NCBI RefSeq assembly: GCF_000518645.1
Contig: NZ_JADZ01000016.1
Span: forward strand, 62,001 to 126,000
Direction of reading: 5' to 3'
Origin: Curvibacter gracilis ATCC BAA-807
GTDB lineage: Bacteria; Pseudomonadota; Gammaproteobacteria; Burkholderiales; Burkholderiaceae_C
Length of the DNA stretch: 64,000 nt
Positions 25,903 to 34,636 of this stretch are shown here, piece after piece. The notes below the pieces were generated by a model. The model was not told where the DNA came from. It saw only the letters and a list, made by a program, of their open reading frames with translations, and made no database searches. The position numbers were made by a program, and so were the translations under genes. The stretch's first letter is position 1. Each line of letters opens with the position of its first letter.

Positions 25903-26457
25903 ATGTCCTCTTCTTCTGCCAAGCCGCCCGAGCTTGACCCCGCCGCCCTGCCCGAGCCCGAGGCCGACGAACCCACGCGCGTGCCCCTGGCCGTTGAAGA
26001 CTGGCTGACTGTGCTGATCATGGCGGCCCTGGCCCTGATCACCTTTGCCAATGTGCTGGTGCGCTACTTCACCAATTCGTCGTTTGCCTGGACCGAGGAG
26101 TTCTCGGTCTTTCTGATGATCGTGCTGGCCCTGGTGGCCGGGTCTGCTGCGGTGGCGCGTGACCGCCACATCCGCATCGAGTATTTCTCGGACAGCGGTT
26201 CGATGGCGCGTCGGCGTGGCCTGGCCTGCTTTGGCGCCCTGATGGTGGCCTTGCTGTTCGGTGTGATCGCCGTGCTGAGCGTGCGCGTGGTGTGGGACGA
26301 CTACCGCTTCGGTGAAACCTCGCCCGGCATCGGCGTGCCGCAGTGGTGGTATTCGATGTGGATGCCGATCATCTCGGCGGCCATCAGCCTGCGGGCCTTT
26401 GGCCTGTTCCTGCGCCGCCTGCGCGGTGCCGTGGCCGAGGTGGAGGCGCAAGCATGA
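25903..26457 (+). CDS. dctQ: TRAP transporter small permease (DctQ)
   Basis: Small membrane subunit of a tripartite ATP-independent periplasmic (TRAP) transporter, 184 residues. The first 30 residues are an acidic, Pro-rich cytoplasmic tail. Four hydrophobic segments follow (about 33–55, 70–90, 108–130, 148–170), with the DctQ marks FANVLVRYFTNSSFAWTEEFSVFLMI and RDRHIRIEYF. Its stop overlaps the dctM start (ATGA). It works with DctM and the downstream binding protein in sodium- or proton-driven uptake, probably of a carboxylic acid; the substrate cannot be read from sequence. Confidence 0.9.
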   Translation: MSSSSAKPPELDPAALPEPEADEPTRVPLAVEDWLTVLIMAALALITFANVLVRYFTNSSFAWTEEFSVFLMIVLALVAGSAAVARDRHIRIEYFSDSGSMARRRGLACFGALMVALLFGVIAVLSVRVVWDDYRFGETSPGIGVPQWWYSMWMPIISAAISLRAFGLFLRRLRGAVAEVEAQA

Positions 26458-27752
26458 TCGCCACCCTGCTGTTCATCGCCTTCCTGGCCATGATGCTGGC
26501 CGGCGTGCCCATCGGGGCCTCGCTGGGCCTGGCCGGTGCCGCCGCCATCGCGGCGGCCAACCTGGACGCCCAATGGTTCGGCCTGCTGGCCGTGCCGCAG
26601 AACTTCTACGCCGGCCTGGGCAAGTACCCGCTGCTGGCGATCCCGATGTTCGTGCTGGTGGGCTCGATCTTCGACCGCTCGGGCGTGGCCCTGCGGTTGG
26701 TCAATTTCGCAGTGGCCATCGTGGGGCGTGGCCCCGGCATGCTGCCTCTGGTGGCGATTGCCGTGGCCATGTTCCTGGGCGGCATCTCGGGCTCGGGCCC
26801 GGCCAATGCCGCCGCCGTGGGCGGCGTGATGATTGCGGCCATGTCGCGCGCCGGCTACCCGGCCAGCTTTTCGGCCAGCGTGGTGGGCGCCGCAGCGGCC
26901 ACCGACATCCTGATCCCGCCCTCGGTGGCCTTCATCGTGTACTCGGTGCTGGTGCCGGGGGCTTCGGTGCCGGCCCTGTTTGCCGCCGGCATGGTGCCGG
27001 GCGTGCTGGCCGGCCTGGCCCTGATCGTGCCGGCCGTGTGGATGGCGCGCAGGCACAAGATGGGCGCGCTTGAATCGAGCCTGCCGCGCCCGGCGTTCTG
27101 GAAAAGCCTGCGCGAGGCGGTGTGGGGCCTGGCAGCCCCGGTGCTGATCCTGGGCGGCATGCGTGCGGGCTGGTTCACCCCGACCGAGGCGGCCGTGGTG
27201 GCCGTGTTCTATGGCTTGTTCGTGGGCATGTTCATCCACCGCACCATCCAGTTCCGCGACCTGTTCGTCATCTTGCGCGAGTCGGGTGAGCTGTCGGCCG
27301 TGATCCTGATCGTGGTGTCGCTGGCGGGCATCTTTGCCTACTCGCTGTCCACGCTGGGCATCATCGACCCGGTGACCCGCGCCATCGTGAACTCGGGCCT
27401 GGGCGAATACGGCGTGCTGGCCCTGCTGATCCTGCTGCTGATCACCGTGGGCATGTTCCTGGACGGGGTGTCGATCTTCCTGATCTTCGTGCCCCTGCTG
27501 CTGCCCATCGTGCAGTACTACAAATGGGATCCGGTGTGGTTCGGCGTCATCCTGACGCTGAAGGTGGCATTGGGCCAGTTCACCCCGCCGCTGGCGGTCA
27601 ACCTGATGGTGTCCTGCCGCATCGCCAAGGTGCGCATGGAAGAGACCGTGCAATGGGTGGGCTGGATGCTGTTCTCGATGTTCCTCATCATGGTGCTGGT
27701 GATTGCCTTCCCCGAGCTGGCCCTGTGGCTGCCGCGGCAGATGGGCTATTGA
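26454..27752 (+). CDS. dctM: TRAP transporter large permease (DctM)
   Basis: The main transport subunit of the TRAP system, 432 residues with about 12 hydrophobic segments. Family marks: LAGVPIGASLGLAGA near the start, NFYAGLGKYPLLAIPMFVLVG, the GGISGSGPANAAAVGG loop (residues around 110), and DILIPPSVAFIVYS, whose Pro-Pro pair is typical. The second repeat carries FTPTEAAVVAVFYG and FTPPLAVNLMVSCRIA. The ATG at 26454 lies within the dctQ stop; the open frame upstream is only the shadow of dctQ. A 67-bp gap with a strong ribosome-binding site separates it from dctP. Confidence 0.94.
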   Translation: MIATLLFIAFLAMMLAGVPIGASLGLAGAAAIAAANLDAQWFGLLAVPQNFYAGLGKYPLLAIPMFVLVGSIFDRSGVALRLVNFAVAIVGRGPGMLPLVAIAVAMFLGGISGSGPANAAAVGGVMIAAMSRAGYPASFSASVVGAAAATDILIPPSVAFIVYSVLVPGASVPALFAAGMVPGVLAGLALIVPAVWMARRHKMGALESSLPRPAFWKSLREAVWGLAAPVLILGGMRAGWFTPTEAAVVAVFYGLFVGMFIHRTIQFRDLFVILRESGELSAVILIVVSLAGIFAYSLSTLGIIDPVTRAIVNSGLGEYGVLALLILLLITVGMFLDGVSIFLIFVPLLLPIVQYYKWDPVWFGVILTLKVALGQFTPPLAVNLMVSCRIAKVRMEETVQWVGWMLFSMFLIMVLVIAFPELALWLPRQMGY

Positions 27753-27819
27753 GCGCGCCCTGCCTCTCTAATTTCGATTCCGATTCCGTTCCCTACCGAT
27801 TCGACCCAAGGAGACCTTC

Positions 27820-28869
27820 ATGACGAAAAACACTTTCCAGACTTTCAAGCGCTCGCTGCTGGCGCTGGCCATGGGCAGCCTGGCCCTGGCCGCGCTGCCG
27901 GGCACGGCCTCGGCACAGAACTACAAGTCCGAGTACCGCATGTCCCTGGTGCTGGGCCCGGCCTTCCCCTGGGGCAAGGGCGGCGAGATCTGGGCCAACA
28001 AGGTGCGCGAACGCACCCAGGGTCGCATCAACATCAAGCTCTACCCGGGCGTGTCGCTGATCCAGGGCGACCAGACGCGTGAATTCAGCGCCCTGCGCCA
28101 GGGTGTGATCGACATGGCCGTGGGCTCGACCATCAACTGGTCGCCCCAGGTCAAGCAGCTCAACCTGTTCTCGCTGCCCTTCCTGATGCCCGACTATGCG
28201 GCCGTCGATTCGCTGACCCAGGGCGAAGTGGGCAAGAGCCTGTTCAAGGTGCTGGATCAGGCCGGCGTGGTGCCCCTGGCCTGGGGCGAGAACGGCTACC
28301 GCGAGATCTCGACCTCCAAGCTGCCGATCAAGAAGCCCGAAGACCTCAAGGGCCTGAAGATCCGCGTGGTGGGCTCGCCCCTGTTCCTGGACACCTTCAG
28401 CGCCCTGGGCGCCAACCCCACCCAGATGAGCTGGGCCGATGCCCAGCCCGCGCTCGCCAGCGGTGCGGTGGACGGCCAGGAAAACCCGATCTCGATCTTC
28501 ACCGCCGCCAAGCTGCACACCGTGGGCCAAAAGTACGTGACGATGTGGGGCTACATCTGCGACCCGCTGGTGTTCGTGGTCAACAAGGACATCTGGAACT
28601 CCTGGACCCCGGCCGACCGCGAGATCGTGCGCCAGGCCGCCATCGATGCCGGCAAGGAAGAGACCGCCCTGGCCCGCAAAGGCCTGGTCGAGGCCGACAA
28701 GCCCCTGCTCAAGGAGATCGCAGGCCACGGCGTGAACGTGGTGCAACTGAGCCCGGCCGAGCGCGAAGCCTTTGTGAAGGCCACCCGCCCGGTGTATGAC
28801 AAATGGAAGAACACCATCGGTGCCGACCTGGTCACCCAGGCCGAAAAGTCGATCGCATCACGGAAGTGA
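27820..28869 (+). CDS. dctP: TRAP transporter binding protein (DctP)
   Basis: Periplasmic solute-binding subunit of the TRAP transporter, 349 residues. The signal peptide (LLALAMGSLALAALPGTASAQ) is cleaved near residue 32. The DctP fold is shown by WANKVRERTQGRINIKLYPG, the FSALRQGVIDMAVGS segment, KPEDLKGLKIRVVGSPLF with the Arg that usually contacts the ligand carboxylate, and the MSWADAQPALASGAVDGQENP motif. A strong AAGGAG lies 5 nt before the ATG. Gene order Q–M–P is less common than P–Q–M. It is followed by a bidirectional terminator, so it ends the operon. I cannot name the ligand. Confidence 0.93.
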   Translation: MTKNTFQTFKRSLLALAMGSLALAALPGTASAQNYKSEYRMSLVLGPAFPWGKGGEIWANKVRERTQGRINIKLYPGVSLIQGDQTREFSALRQGVIDMAVGSTINWSPQVKQLNLFSLPFLMPDYAAVDSLTQGEVGKSLFKVLDQAGVVPLAWGENGYREISTSKLPIKKPEDLKGLKIRVVGSPLFLDTFSALGANPTQMSWADAQPALASGAVDGQENPISIFTAAKLHTVGQKYVTMWGYICDPLVFVVNKDIWNSWTPADREIVRQAAIDAGKEETALARKGLVEADKPLLKEIAGHGVNVVQLSPAEREAFVKATRPVYDKWKNTIGADLVTQAEKSIASRK

Positions 28870-28904
28870 TCTCAGGCGGGCGGCCCCTTGGGGCCGCCAT
28901 GCAG

Positions 28905-28943
28905 GAAAAAAGCCCCGCCGGGAATCCCTGGCGGGGCTTTTTT
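28905..28943. terminator. Bidirectional intrinsic terminator between dctP and gltL
   Basis: AAAAAAGCCCCGCC (from 28906) pairs with GGCGGGGCTTTTTT (to 28943) around a 10-nt loop. A-tract and T-tract on either side let it stop both the dctP operon and the convergent glt operon. A second hairpin, GGCGGCCCC with GGGGCCGCC, lies just before it at 28879–28898. Confidence 0.92.
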
Positions 28944-28968
28944 CTGGGCGCGTGCAGCGCGGCAGGCC

Positions 28969-29706
28969 TCAGTGCTGCAGGATCTTGTTGAGGAAGTCCT
29001 TGGTGCGGGGCTGGCGTTCTTCGGGCTTGTTGAAGAAGTCGTCCTTGGAGCAGTCCTCCAGGATCTTGCCGCCCACGTCCATGAAGATCACGCGGTTGCT
29101 GACCTTGCGCGCAAAGCCCATTTCGTGCGTGACCACCATCATGGTCATGCCTTCCTTGGCCAGGCCCACCATCACGTCGAGCACCTCACCCACCATCTCG
29201 GGGTCGAGCGCGGAGGTGGGCTCGTCGAACAGCATCACGATCGGGTCCATAGCCAGCGCGCGTGCAATCGCCACACGCTGCTGCTGGCCGCCCGACAGCT
29301 GACCGGGGAACTTGTCCTTGTGGGCGATCAGGCCCACGCGTTCCAGGTACTTCAGGCCCTGCTTCTTGGCCTCGTCGGCACTGCGGCCCAGCACCTTGAC
29401 CTGGGCAATGGTCAGGTTCTCGGTCACCGACAGGTGCGGAAACAGCTCGAAGTGCTGGAACACCATGCCCACATGGCTGCGCAGCTTGGGCAGGTCGGTC
29501 TTGGGGTCGTGCACGGCCGTGCCATTGACGTAGATCTCGCCCTTCTGGAAGGGCTCGAGCGCGTTGATGGTCTTGATCAGCGTGGACTTGCCCGAGCCCG
29601 AAGGCCCGCACACCACCACCACTTCGCCTTTGTTGATGCTGGTGGAGCAGTCATTCAGCACCTGAAAGCTGCCATACCACTTGGAAACATTCTTGAGTTC
29701 AATCAT
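28969..29706 (-). CDS. gltL: Glutamate/aspartate ABC transporter ATPase
   Basis: Cytoplasmic ATPase of a polar amino acid uptake system, 245 residues, typical for GltL/GlnQ. Walker A is GPSGSGKST (about 34–42), the signature [15 protein letters not shown], Walker [20 protein letters not shown] and the switch His in [12 protein letters not shown]. The start [17 protein letters not shown] is typical. It is the last gene of the gltIJKL operon, 26 bp after gltK, and is followed by the bidirectional terminator. Confidence 0.95.
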   Translation of the reverse strand: MIELKNVSKWYGSFQVLNDCSTSINKGEVVVVCGPSGSGKSTLIKTINALEPFQKGEIYVNGTAVHDPKTDLPKLRSHVGMVFQHFELFPHLSVTENLTIAQVKVLGRSADEAKKQGLKYLERVGLIAHKDKFPGQLSGGQQQRVAIARALAMDPIVMLFDEPTSALDPEMVGEVLDVMVGLAKEGMTMMVVTHEMGFARKVSNRVIFMDVGGKILEDCSKDDFFNKPEERQPRTKDFLNKILQH

Positions 29707-29732
29707 GGAAATTTCTCACTCTCAATACCGCG

Positions 29733-30398
29733 TCAGCGGATGATGGCAATCTTCTTGTGCAGGTGCTTGACCAGCGAGGACAGGGCAAAGCAGATCACGA
29801 AATAGACCACGGCGGCGAGCACGTAGGCCTCGATCGGGCGGCCGAAGTTCTTGCCCGCGGTCTCGAAGCCCTTGAGCATGTCGTAGGCGCCGATGGCATA
29901 CACCAGCGAGGTGTCCTGGAACAGGATGATGGTCTGCGTGAGCAGCACCGGCAGCATGTTGCGGAAGGCCTGCGGCAGGATCACCAGCTTCATGTTCTGG
30001 CCATAGGTCATGCCCAGCGCCTGCCCGGCAAAGACCTGGCCGCGCGGAATCGACTGGATGCCGGCGCGCATGATCTCGCTGAAGTAGGCCGCCTCGAAGG
30101 CGATGAAGGTGATGGTGGCCGACACCTCGGCCCCGATGGGGCGCCCGATGGCAAACGGTGCCAGCAGGAACACCCACAGGATCACCATGACCAGCGGAAT
30201 GCTGCGCATGCCGTTGACGTAGATGGTGGCCGGCACATCCAGCACCTTCTTGCCAGACAGGCGCATCAGCGCCAGCACCGTGCCGAAGATCACGCCACCG
30301 ATGGTGGACACGATGGTCAGCAAGATGCTGAAGTAGAAGCCCTTGGCAACGAACTTGCTGATCAGGTCCCAGTTGTAGAAAGACAGGTCGAAGTTCAT
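29733..30398 (-). CDS. gltK: Glutamate/aspartate ABC transporter permease GltK
   Basis: Inner-membrane permease of the HisM/GltK family, 221 residues, five hydrophobic segments. The EAA loop that docks on the ATPase is seen as AGQALGMTYGQNMKLVILPQAFRNMLP; NGMRSIPLVMVILWVFL is the other family mark. Its ATG (30398) shares a base with the gltJ stop (TGATG), so the two permeases are translationally coupled. The longer open frame upstream of 30398 is the gltJ shadow. Confidence 0.94.
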   Translation of the reverse strand: MNFDLSFYNWDLISKFVAKGFYFSILLTIVSTIGGVIFGTVLALMRLSGKKVLDVPATIYVNGMRSIPLVMVILWVFLLAPFAIGRPIGAEVSATITFIAFEAAYFSEIMRAGIQSIPRGQVFAGQALGMTYGQNMKLVILPQAFRNMLPVLLTQTIILFQDTSLVYAIGAYDMLKGFETAGKNFGRPIEAYVLAAVVYFVICFALSSLVKHLHKKIAIIR

Positions 30399-31129
30399 CA
30401 GTGACCCCCTCCGGTACCGCCCTGGACGATGAAGCCGGGCACGCGCGAACGCTTTTCGATGAAGGCCATGAGCCGGTTGATCACAAAGGCCGAGATCACG
30501 TACAGGCCGGTCACGGCGATGTAGATCTCGATGCCGCGCGAGGTCTCTTCCTGCGCCTGCATGGCGAACATGGTCAACTCTGACACCGACACGGCAAAAG
30601 CCACCGACGAGTTCTTGAAGATGTTCATGGTCTCGCTGGTGAGCGGCGGAATGATGATGCGAAACGCCATCGGCAGGATCACATAGCGGTAGTACTGAGC
30701 CGTGGTGAAGCCCAGCGCCATGCCCGCATAGCGCTGGCCGCGCGGCAGGGCCTGGATACCGGCACGCACCTGCTCGGCGATCCGCGCCGAGGTGAAGATG
30801 CCCAGGGCCAGCACCACCAGGATGAAGCTGGGCACCTCTTTGAGGGCCGGCACAAATGCCGGGATCACGTGGTACCAGAGGAAGATCTGGACCAGCAGCG
30901 GAATATTGCGAAACAGCTCGACCCAGGCATTGCCGAGTCGGGTGAGCCAGGGGCTCTCCGGCAGGGTGCGGATGGTGCCGATCACCGAGCCCAGGATCAG
31001 GGCCACCGCCAGCGCCAGCAGCGCCACGGACACGGTCCAGCCCCAGGCCGACAGCATCCATTGCCAGTAGGTCGGGTAAGCCCCGCCGGGGTCTTGCAGG
31101 AAGACTTCCCATTGCCAGTTCATGGCCAT
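30398..31129 (-). CDS. gltJ: Glutamate/aspartate ABC transporter permease GltJ
   Basis: The partner permease, 243 residues. N-terminal MAMNWQWEVFLQDPGG is typical of GltJ proteins. Five hydrophobic segments; EAA loop AGMALGFTTAQYYRYVILPMAFRIIIPP; the pre-EAA motif ELFRNIPLLVQIFLWY is characteristic. ATGs at 31129 and 31123 both fit; GGAG 8 nt upstream favours 31129. It lies 107 bp after gltI, a gap usual between an abundant binding protein and its membrane subunits. Confidence 0.94.
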   Translation of the reverse strand: MAMNWQWEVFLQDPGGAYPTYWQWMLSAWGWTVSVALLALAVALILGSVIGTIRTLPESPWLTRLGNAWVELFRNIPLLVQIFLWYHVIPAFVPALKEVPSFILVVLALGIFTSARIAEQVRAGIQALPRGQRYAGMALGFTTAQYYRYVILPMAFRIIIPPLTSETMNIFKNSSVAFAVSVSELTMFAMQAQEETSRGIEIYIAVTGLYVISAFVINRLMAFIEKRSRVPGFIVQGGTGGGH

Positions 31130-31236
31130 ACAGGCTTCTCCAGTTTGAAAATTGAAAACAAGGAACTGCCCTGGCCCACGCGGACCAGGGCGAGCGTCAC
31201 GTCACCCAGAGGGCGGGCGGACGCCGCACGACGCCA

Positions 31237-32136
31237 TCACTTCTTGGCGTAGTCTTCGGCAGGCTTGTCGTTGGGGTTGGCCCAGGCAGCCTTGGTGGCT
31301 TCGCTGGCCGGCAGGCCCACGCGGGTGTTCTTCGGCGGGATGGGTTGCACAAACCACTTGTCGTACAGCTTGGCCAGTTCACCCGACTTGGCCAGTTCCT
31401 TGATGGTGTCGTCGCCGAGCTTCTTGAAGGCCGGGTCGTCCTTGCGGACCATGATGCCGATGGGCTCGACGTTGAGCACTTCGCCCACGATCTTGTAGTC
31501 GGCCGGGCTCTTGGAGGTGGCGATGTTGCCAGCCAGGATCTGGGCGTCCATCACGAAAGCGTCGGCGCGGCCCGATTCGAGCAGCAGGAAGCTGTCGGCG
31601 TGGTCCTTGCCGAAGACTTCCTTGAAGTCGACGCCGGTGGCGCGCTCATGCTTGCGCAGCAATTGCACGGAAGTGGTGCCCGTGGTGGTGGCCACGTTCT
31701 TGCCATTGAGTTGGGCGATGCCGGTGATGCCCGAAGCGGCCTTGACCGCGATGCGCACTTCTTCGACATAGGCGGTGTCCAGGAAGGACACGTCCTTCTG
31801 ACGGGCCACGTTGTTGGTGGTCGAGCCGCACTCGATGTCCACGGTGCCGTTCTGCACCAGCGGGATGCGGTTTTGCGAAGTGACCGAGACGTACTTCACT
31901 TCCAGCTTCTTGCCCACGGCCTTTTCGACGTTGGCGACGATGCGCTGGCACAGTTCGACGTGGTAGCCGGCGTACTTGCCGTCACCCAGCGTGAAAGACA
32001 GGGCACCCGAGGAATCGCGCACACCCAGGGTGATGGCGCCCGACGCCTTGACCTTGGCCAACGTGTCGTTGGCTTGGGCCAGGACGCTGCCCGTCGCCAG
32101 GGCGGCGACTGCGAAAGCGAGCAAATGTTTCTTCAT
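31237..32136 (-). CDS. gltI: Glutamate/aspartate periplasmic binding protein
   Basis: Soluble receptor of the GltIJKL uptake system, 299 residues. Signal peptide MKKHLLAFAVAALATGSVLA, then the amino-acid-binding fold: ITLGVRDSSGALSFTLGDGKYAGYHVELC at the N-terminus, VQNGTVDIECGSTTNN, the hinge TTTGTTSVQLLRKHER and ESGRADAFVMDAQIL. The two Cys (in ELCQRI and IECGST) match those of GltI-type proteins. AGGAGA precedes the ATG. It is the first gene of the operon, so it carries the promoter in the 512-bp region upstream, facing a LysR-family gene transcribed in the same direction. Confidence 0.94.
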   Translation of the reverse strand: MKKHLLAFAVAALATGSVLAQANDTLAKVKASGAITLGVRDSSGALSFTLGDGKYAGYHVELCQRIVANVEKAVGKKLEVKYVSVTSQNRIPLVQNGTVDIECGSTTNNVARQKDVSFLDTAYVEEVRIAVKAASGITGIAQLNGKNVATTTGTTSVQLLRKHERATGVDFKEVFGKDHADSFLLLESGRADAFVMDAQILAGNIATSKSPADYKIVGEVLNVEPIGIMVRKDDPAFKKLGDDTIKELAKSGELAKLYDKWFVQPIPPKNTRVGLPASEATKAAWANPNDKPAEDYAKK

Positions 32137-32648
32137 GGAATCTCCTAGGAATGGGAACGATGAGATTAAGGGAAGGGTAAATTTTAGGGAACCAGCACCC
32201 AGGGAATACCCGGCGTCCCGGCATGCAAAAAGTGCACTGAAGGAATCATTTCCTGGCCAGTCCGGACTGCGCTACCCCTCCGACACGCCTGCCCGCCACC
32301 TCAGCGGCAGAGCTTGACTTGTGGACGGTCCAGACAAGCAGCCTTTGTGCCAGGGTAAGCCACAAATGCAATGGATCAGACAGAATCAGGGAAAACGTGA
32401 GCCACCTTGGGCATCGCGGCGCACGCCGCAACGGCATCCGGATGAACGGTAGGCAGGGAAGAAGAAATGGCTTGTCTCGGCACCGTGACGCATGGTGATG
32501 GTCCTGTTGTTCTTGGAACCCGTCACGCCTGTGTCTTGGACAGGCGGCAGGTTGGTGGGCCCAGACTGTAGAGAAGCGCCCGACCCAAGGCCAATGCCGG
32601 ATTAAATGGGCCTCATGCAAAAAAAGCATGAGCCACTCTCGCGCCCGC
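32137..32648. other. 512-bp intergenic region upstream of gltI
   Basis: Sits between the LysR-type gene and gltI, both on the minus strand. I find no gene in it. It must hold the gltI promoter. TGCA-N5-TGCA at 32224–32236 is a small symmetrical element that could be a regulator site. No terminator for the LysR gene is obvious. Confidence 0.5.
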
Positions 32649-33605
32649 TCAGACCGATTCGTCCGGACGCACCGTGTTGGCCACCAGGTAGCGCCACAGG
32701 GCTTCTGCACGGTCCTTGGGGGCCTCGCGCCCGGCCGCTTGGGCGGAGGGCCGCTCGCGGTAGGCGCGCAACTCCATGGTGATCTGAAGGGGCGGCGCAT
32801 CGGGTGGCAGAGCACTGACCAGGCGCCGGGCCCGCAGGTCCTTGCGCACCGCGCTGAAGGGCAGAAACGCCACGCCATGCCCTTCCAGTGCCATGGCCTT
32901 GAGGCCTTCGGCCATGTCGGTCTCGTACACGCGGTCGAGGTGGATGGCGGTGCCCGACTGCTTGAGCATCAGCTCGACCATGCGCCCCAGGTAGGCATCG
33001 GGGGCATAGCCCAGGTAGGGCAGCAACTGGCCCGGGCGCCCCGGCAGCAGGTACATGGGCCGGCCCTCGGCGTCGGGCTTCACATAGGGGGCCAGCACCT
33101 CCTGGCCCAGGCTCACCATGTCGTAGCGGTCGGGGTCGATCTGGAAGGGCTGCGAGGGGTGGTAGTAGGCGATCAGCAGGTCGCAACTGCCTTCGACCAG
33201 GCGCAGCACCGCATCGTGCACATTGAGGGCGATCAAGCGGCTTTTGAGCGGCCCGAACTTCTCGCGCAGGCTGGTCACCCAGGTCGGGAAGAAGGTGAAG
33301 GCCAGGGTGTGCGGCACCGCAAACTCGACCACATCCTTGCCCACGCTGGTGTGGCCGCGCAGCATGGCCCGGGTGGTCTGCAACGACTGCAGCATCTCCA
33401 GCGACTGGGCGTACAGCGTCTCGCCGGCCGGGGTCAGCCGCGTGGGGTAGGAGCTGCGATCCACCAGATCCGCCCCGGCCCAGGCCTCCAGGGCCTGGAT
33501 GCGGCGCGAGAACGCCGGCTGGGTCACGTGCCGCAATTGGGCCGACCGGCTGAAACTGCGGGTCTCGGCCAGGCTGACGAAGTCTTCAAGCCATTTGGTT
33601 TCCAT
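32649..33605 (-). CDS. LysR-family regulator, YjiE/HypT-like
   Basis: A 318-residue LysR-type transcription factor. Residues 1–60 are the winged helix (ETKWLEDFVSLAETRSFSRSAQLRHVTQPAFSRRIQALE); the opening ETKWL..F and SVTQPAFSRRI-like turn resemble E. coli YjiE (HypT). Residues about 90–300 form the periplasmic-binding-like effector domain. It is upstream of and co-oriented with gltIJKL across 512 bp, so it may control amino acid uptake; that is inference from position. HypT answers hypochlorite, but similarity here covers mainly the DNA-binding part and I would not transfer that function. Confidence 0.86.
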   Translation of the reverse strand: METKWLEDFVSLAETRSFSRSAQLRHVTQPAFSRRIQALEAWAGADLVDRSSYPTRLTPAGETLYAQSLEMLQSLQTTRAMLRGHTSVGKDVVEFAVPHTLAFTFFPTWVTSLREKFGPLKSRLIALNVHDAVLRLVEGSCDLLIAYYHPSQPFQIDPDRYDMVSLGQEVLAPYVKPDAEGRPMYLLPGRPGQLLPYLGYAPDAYLGRMVELMLKQSGTAIHLDRVYETDMAEGLKAMALEGHGVAFLPFSAVRKDLRARRLVSALPPDAPPLQITMELRAYRERPSAQAAGREAPKDRAEALWRYLVANTVRPDESV

Positions 33606-33640
33606 GGGGGGCGATTATGAGCCGCCCCAGCGCGTGCTTG

Positions 33641-34582
33641 TCACACCGGCGCCACCACGCCCTGCCCGGAGTAATGCCCCTTGACATTGGCCAAAAACTG
33701 GTTGACCGAGCGCTGCACGGCCTCAGGCGACCAGCCGGCCACATGGGGCGTGAGCACCACATTGGGGAGCCCGATCAGATCGGCCGGGGGTTGCGGCTCG
33801 CTTTCGTACACATCCAGGCCGGCCGCGCCCAGGCGGCCCTCTCGCAGGGCCAGCGCCAGCGCGGCGGTGTCGACCACGCTGCCGCGCGCGATGTTGACCA
33901 GCACACCGCGGGGGCCCAAGGCTTCGAGCACCGGGGCATTCACCAAGTGCTTCGTCGCCGCCCCACCCGGCGTGGCCACCACCAGAAAATCGGCCCACTC
34001 GGCCAGGGCCTGCAACTGGTCGAAGTAGCGGTAGGCCACGCCCTCGCGGGGGCTGCGGTTGTGGTAGCCCACCTCGATGTCAAAACCCTCGGCCCGGCGC
34101 GCGATCTTGCGCCCGATGGTGCCCAGGCCCAACAGGCCCAGACGGCGGCCCGACACATTGGGCGGCAGGGGGATGGCCTCGCGCCAGACACCCTGGCGGG
34201 TCAGGGTGTCCAGCCGCGGGATGCCGCGCACGGCCGCCAGCAGCAGGCCCAGGGCGTGGTCGGCGACGCAGTCGTCATTGGTGCCGGCACCATTGGCCAC
34301 CACCACCCCGCGTTGGCGCGCATGGGCCACATCGACCATCTCGTAACCCGCGCCCAGGGCGCAGATCAGTTGCAGCTGGGGCATGCGGTCCATCTCGGCC
34401 GCGGTCAGCCCCACCGCGCCCACGGTCAGCACCACCTGCACCTGGGCCCCGTGCTCGGCCACGGCGGCAGCCCGCTCGGCCGGGCTGGGGGCGTAGATCA
34501 CCTGCAGCAGCTCGGCCATCTGGGCGCGGTGTTCTTCAGACAAAAAGTGCAGGGCCAACAACAAGGGCTTGGTCGGATTCAT
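33641..34582 (-). CDS. D-isomer 2-hydroxyacid dehydrogenase
   Basis: NAD(P)-dependent dehydrogenase, 313 residues, reducing a 2-oxo acid such as glyoxylate or hydroxypyruvate to the D-hydroxy acid. The nucleotide motif LGLLGLGTIGRKIARRAEGF is at about 148–167, followed by a second-strand HNRSPRE whose Arg suggests NADPH use. The catalytic triad is present: Arg in NIARGSVVD, Glu in DVYESEPQPP and His in LTPHVAGWS. It lies 35 bp upstream of the LysR start on the same strand (minus) and 54 bp downstream of the ABC exporter gene. Exact substrate unknown; a GhrA/GhrB-like glyoxylate/hydroxypyruvate reductase is likely. Confidence 0.9.
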   Translation of the reverse strand: MNPTKPLLLALHFLSEEHRAQMAELLQVIYAPSPAERAAAVAEHGAQVQVVLTVGAVGLTAAEMDRMPQLQLICALGAGYEMVDVAHARQRGVVVANGAGTNDDCVADHALGLLLAAVRGIPRLDTLTRQGVWREAIPLPPNVSGRRLGLLGLGTIGRKIARRAEGFDIEVGYHNRSPREGVAYRYFDQLQALAEWADFLVVATPGGAATKHLVNAPVLEALGPRGVLVNIARGSVVDTAALALALREGRLGAAGLDVYESEPQPPADLIGLPNVVLTPHVAGWSPEAVQRSVNQFLANVKGHYSGQGVVAPV

Positions 34583-34636
34583 GGCAGAAACTCAAAAAAC
34601 AAAGGAATGAAAACTCAAATCGGCGCCGGCTCGGGA

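Noticed and set aside
32221-32239. A sigma-54-like element (GTGCAC then TTGCA on the minus strand) before gltI.
   Set aside because: The gap between the two blocks is 3 nt rather than the required 5, and the first block is a poor match.
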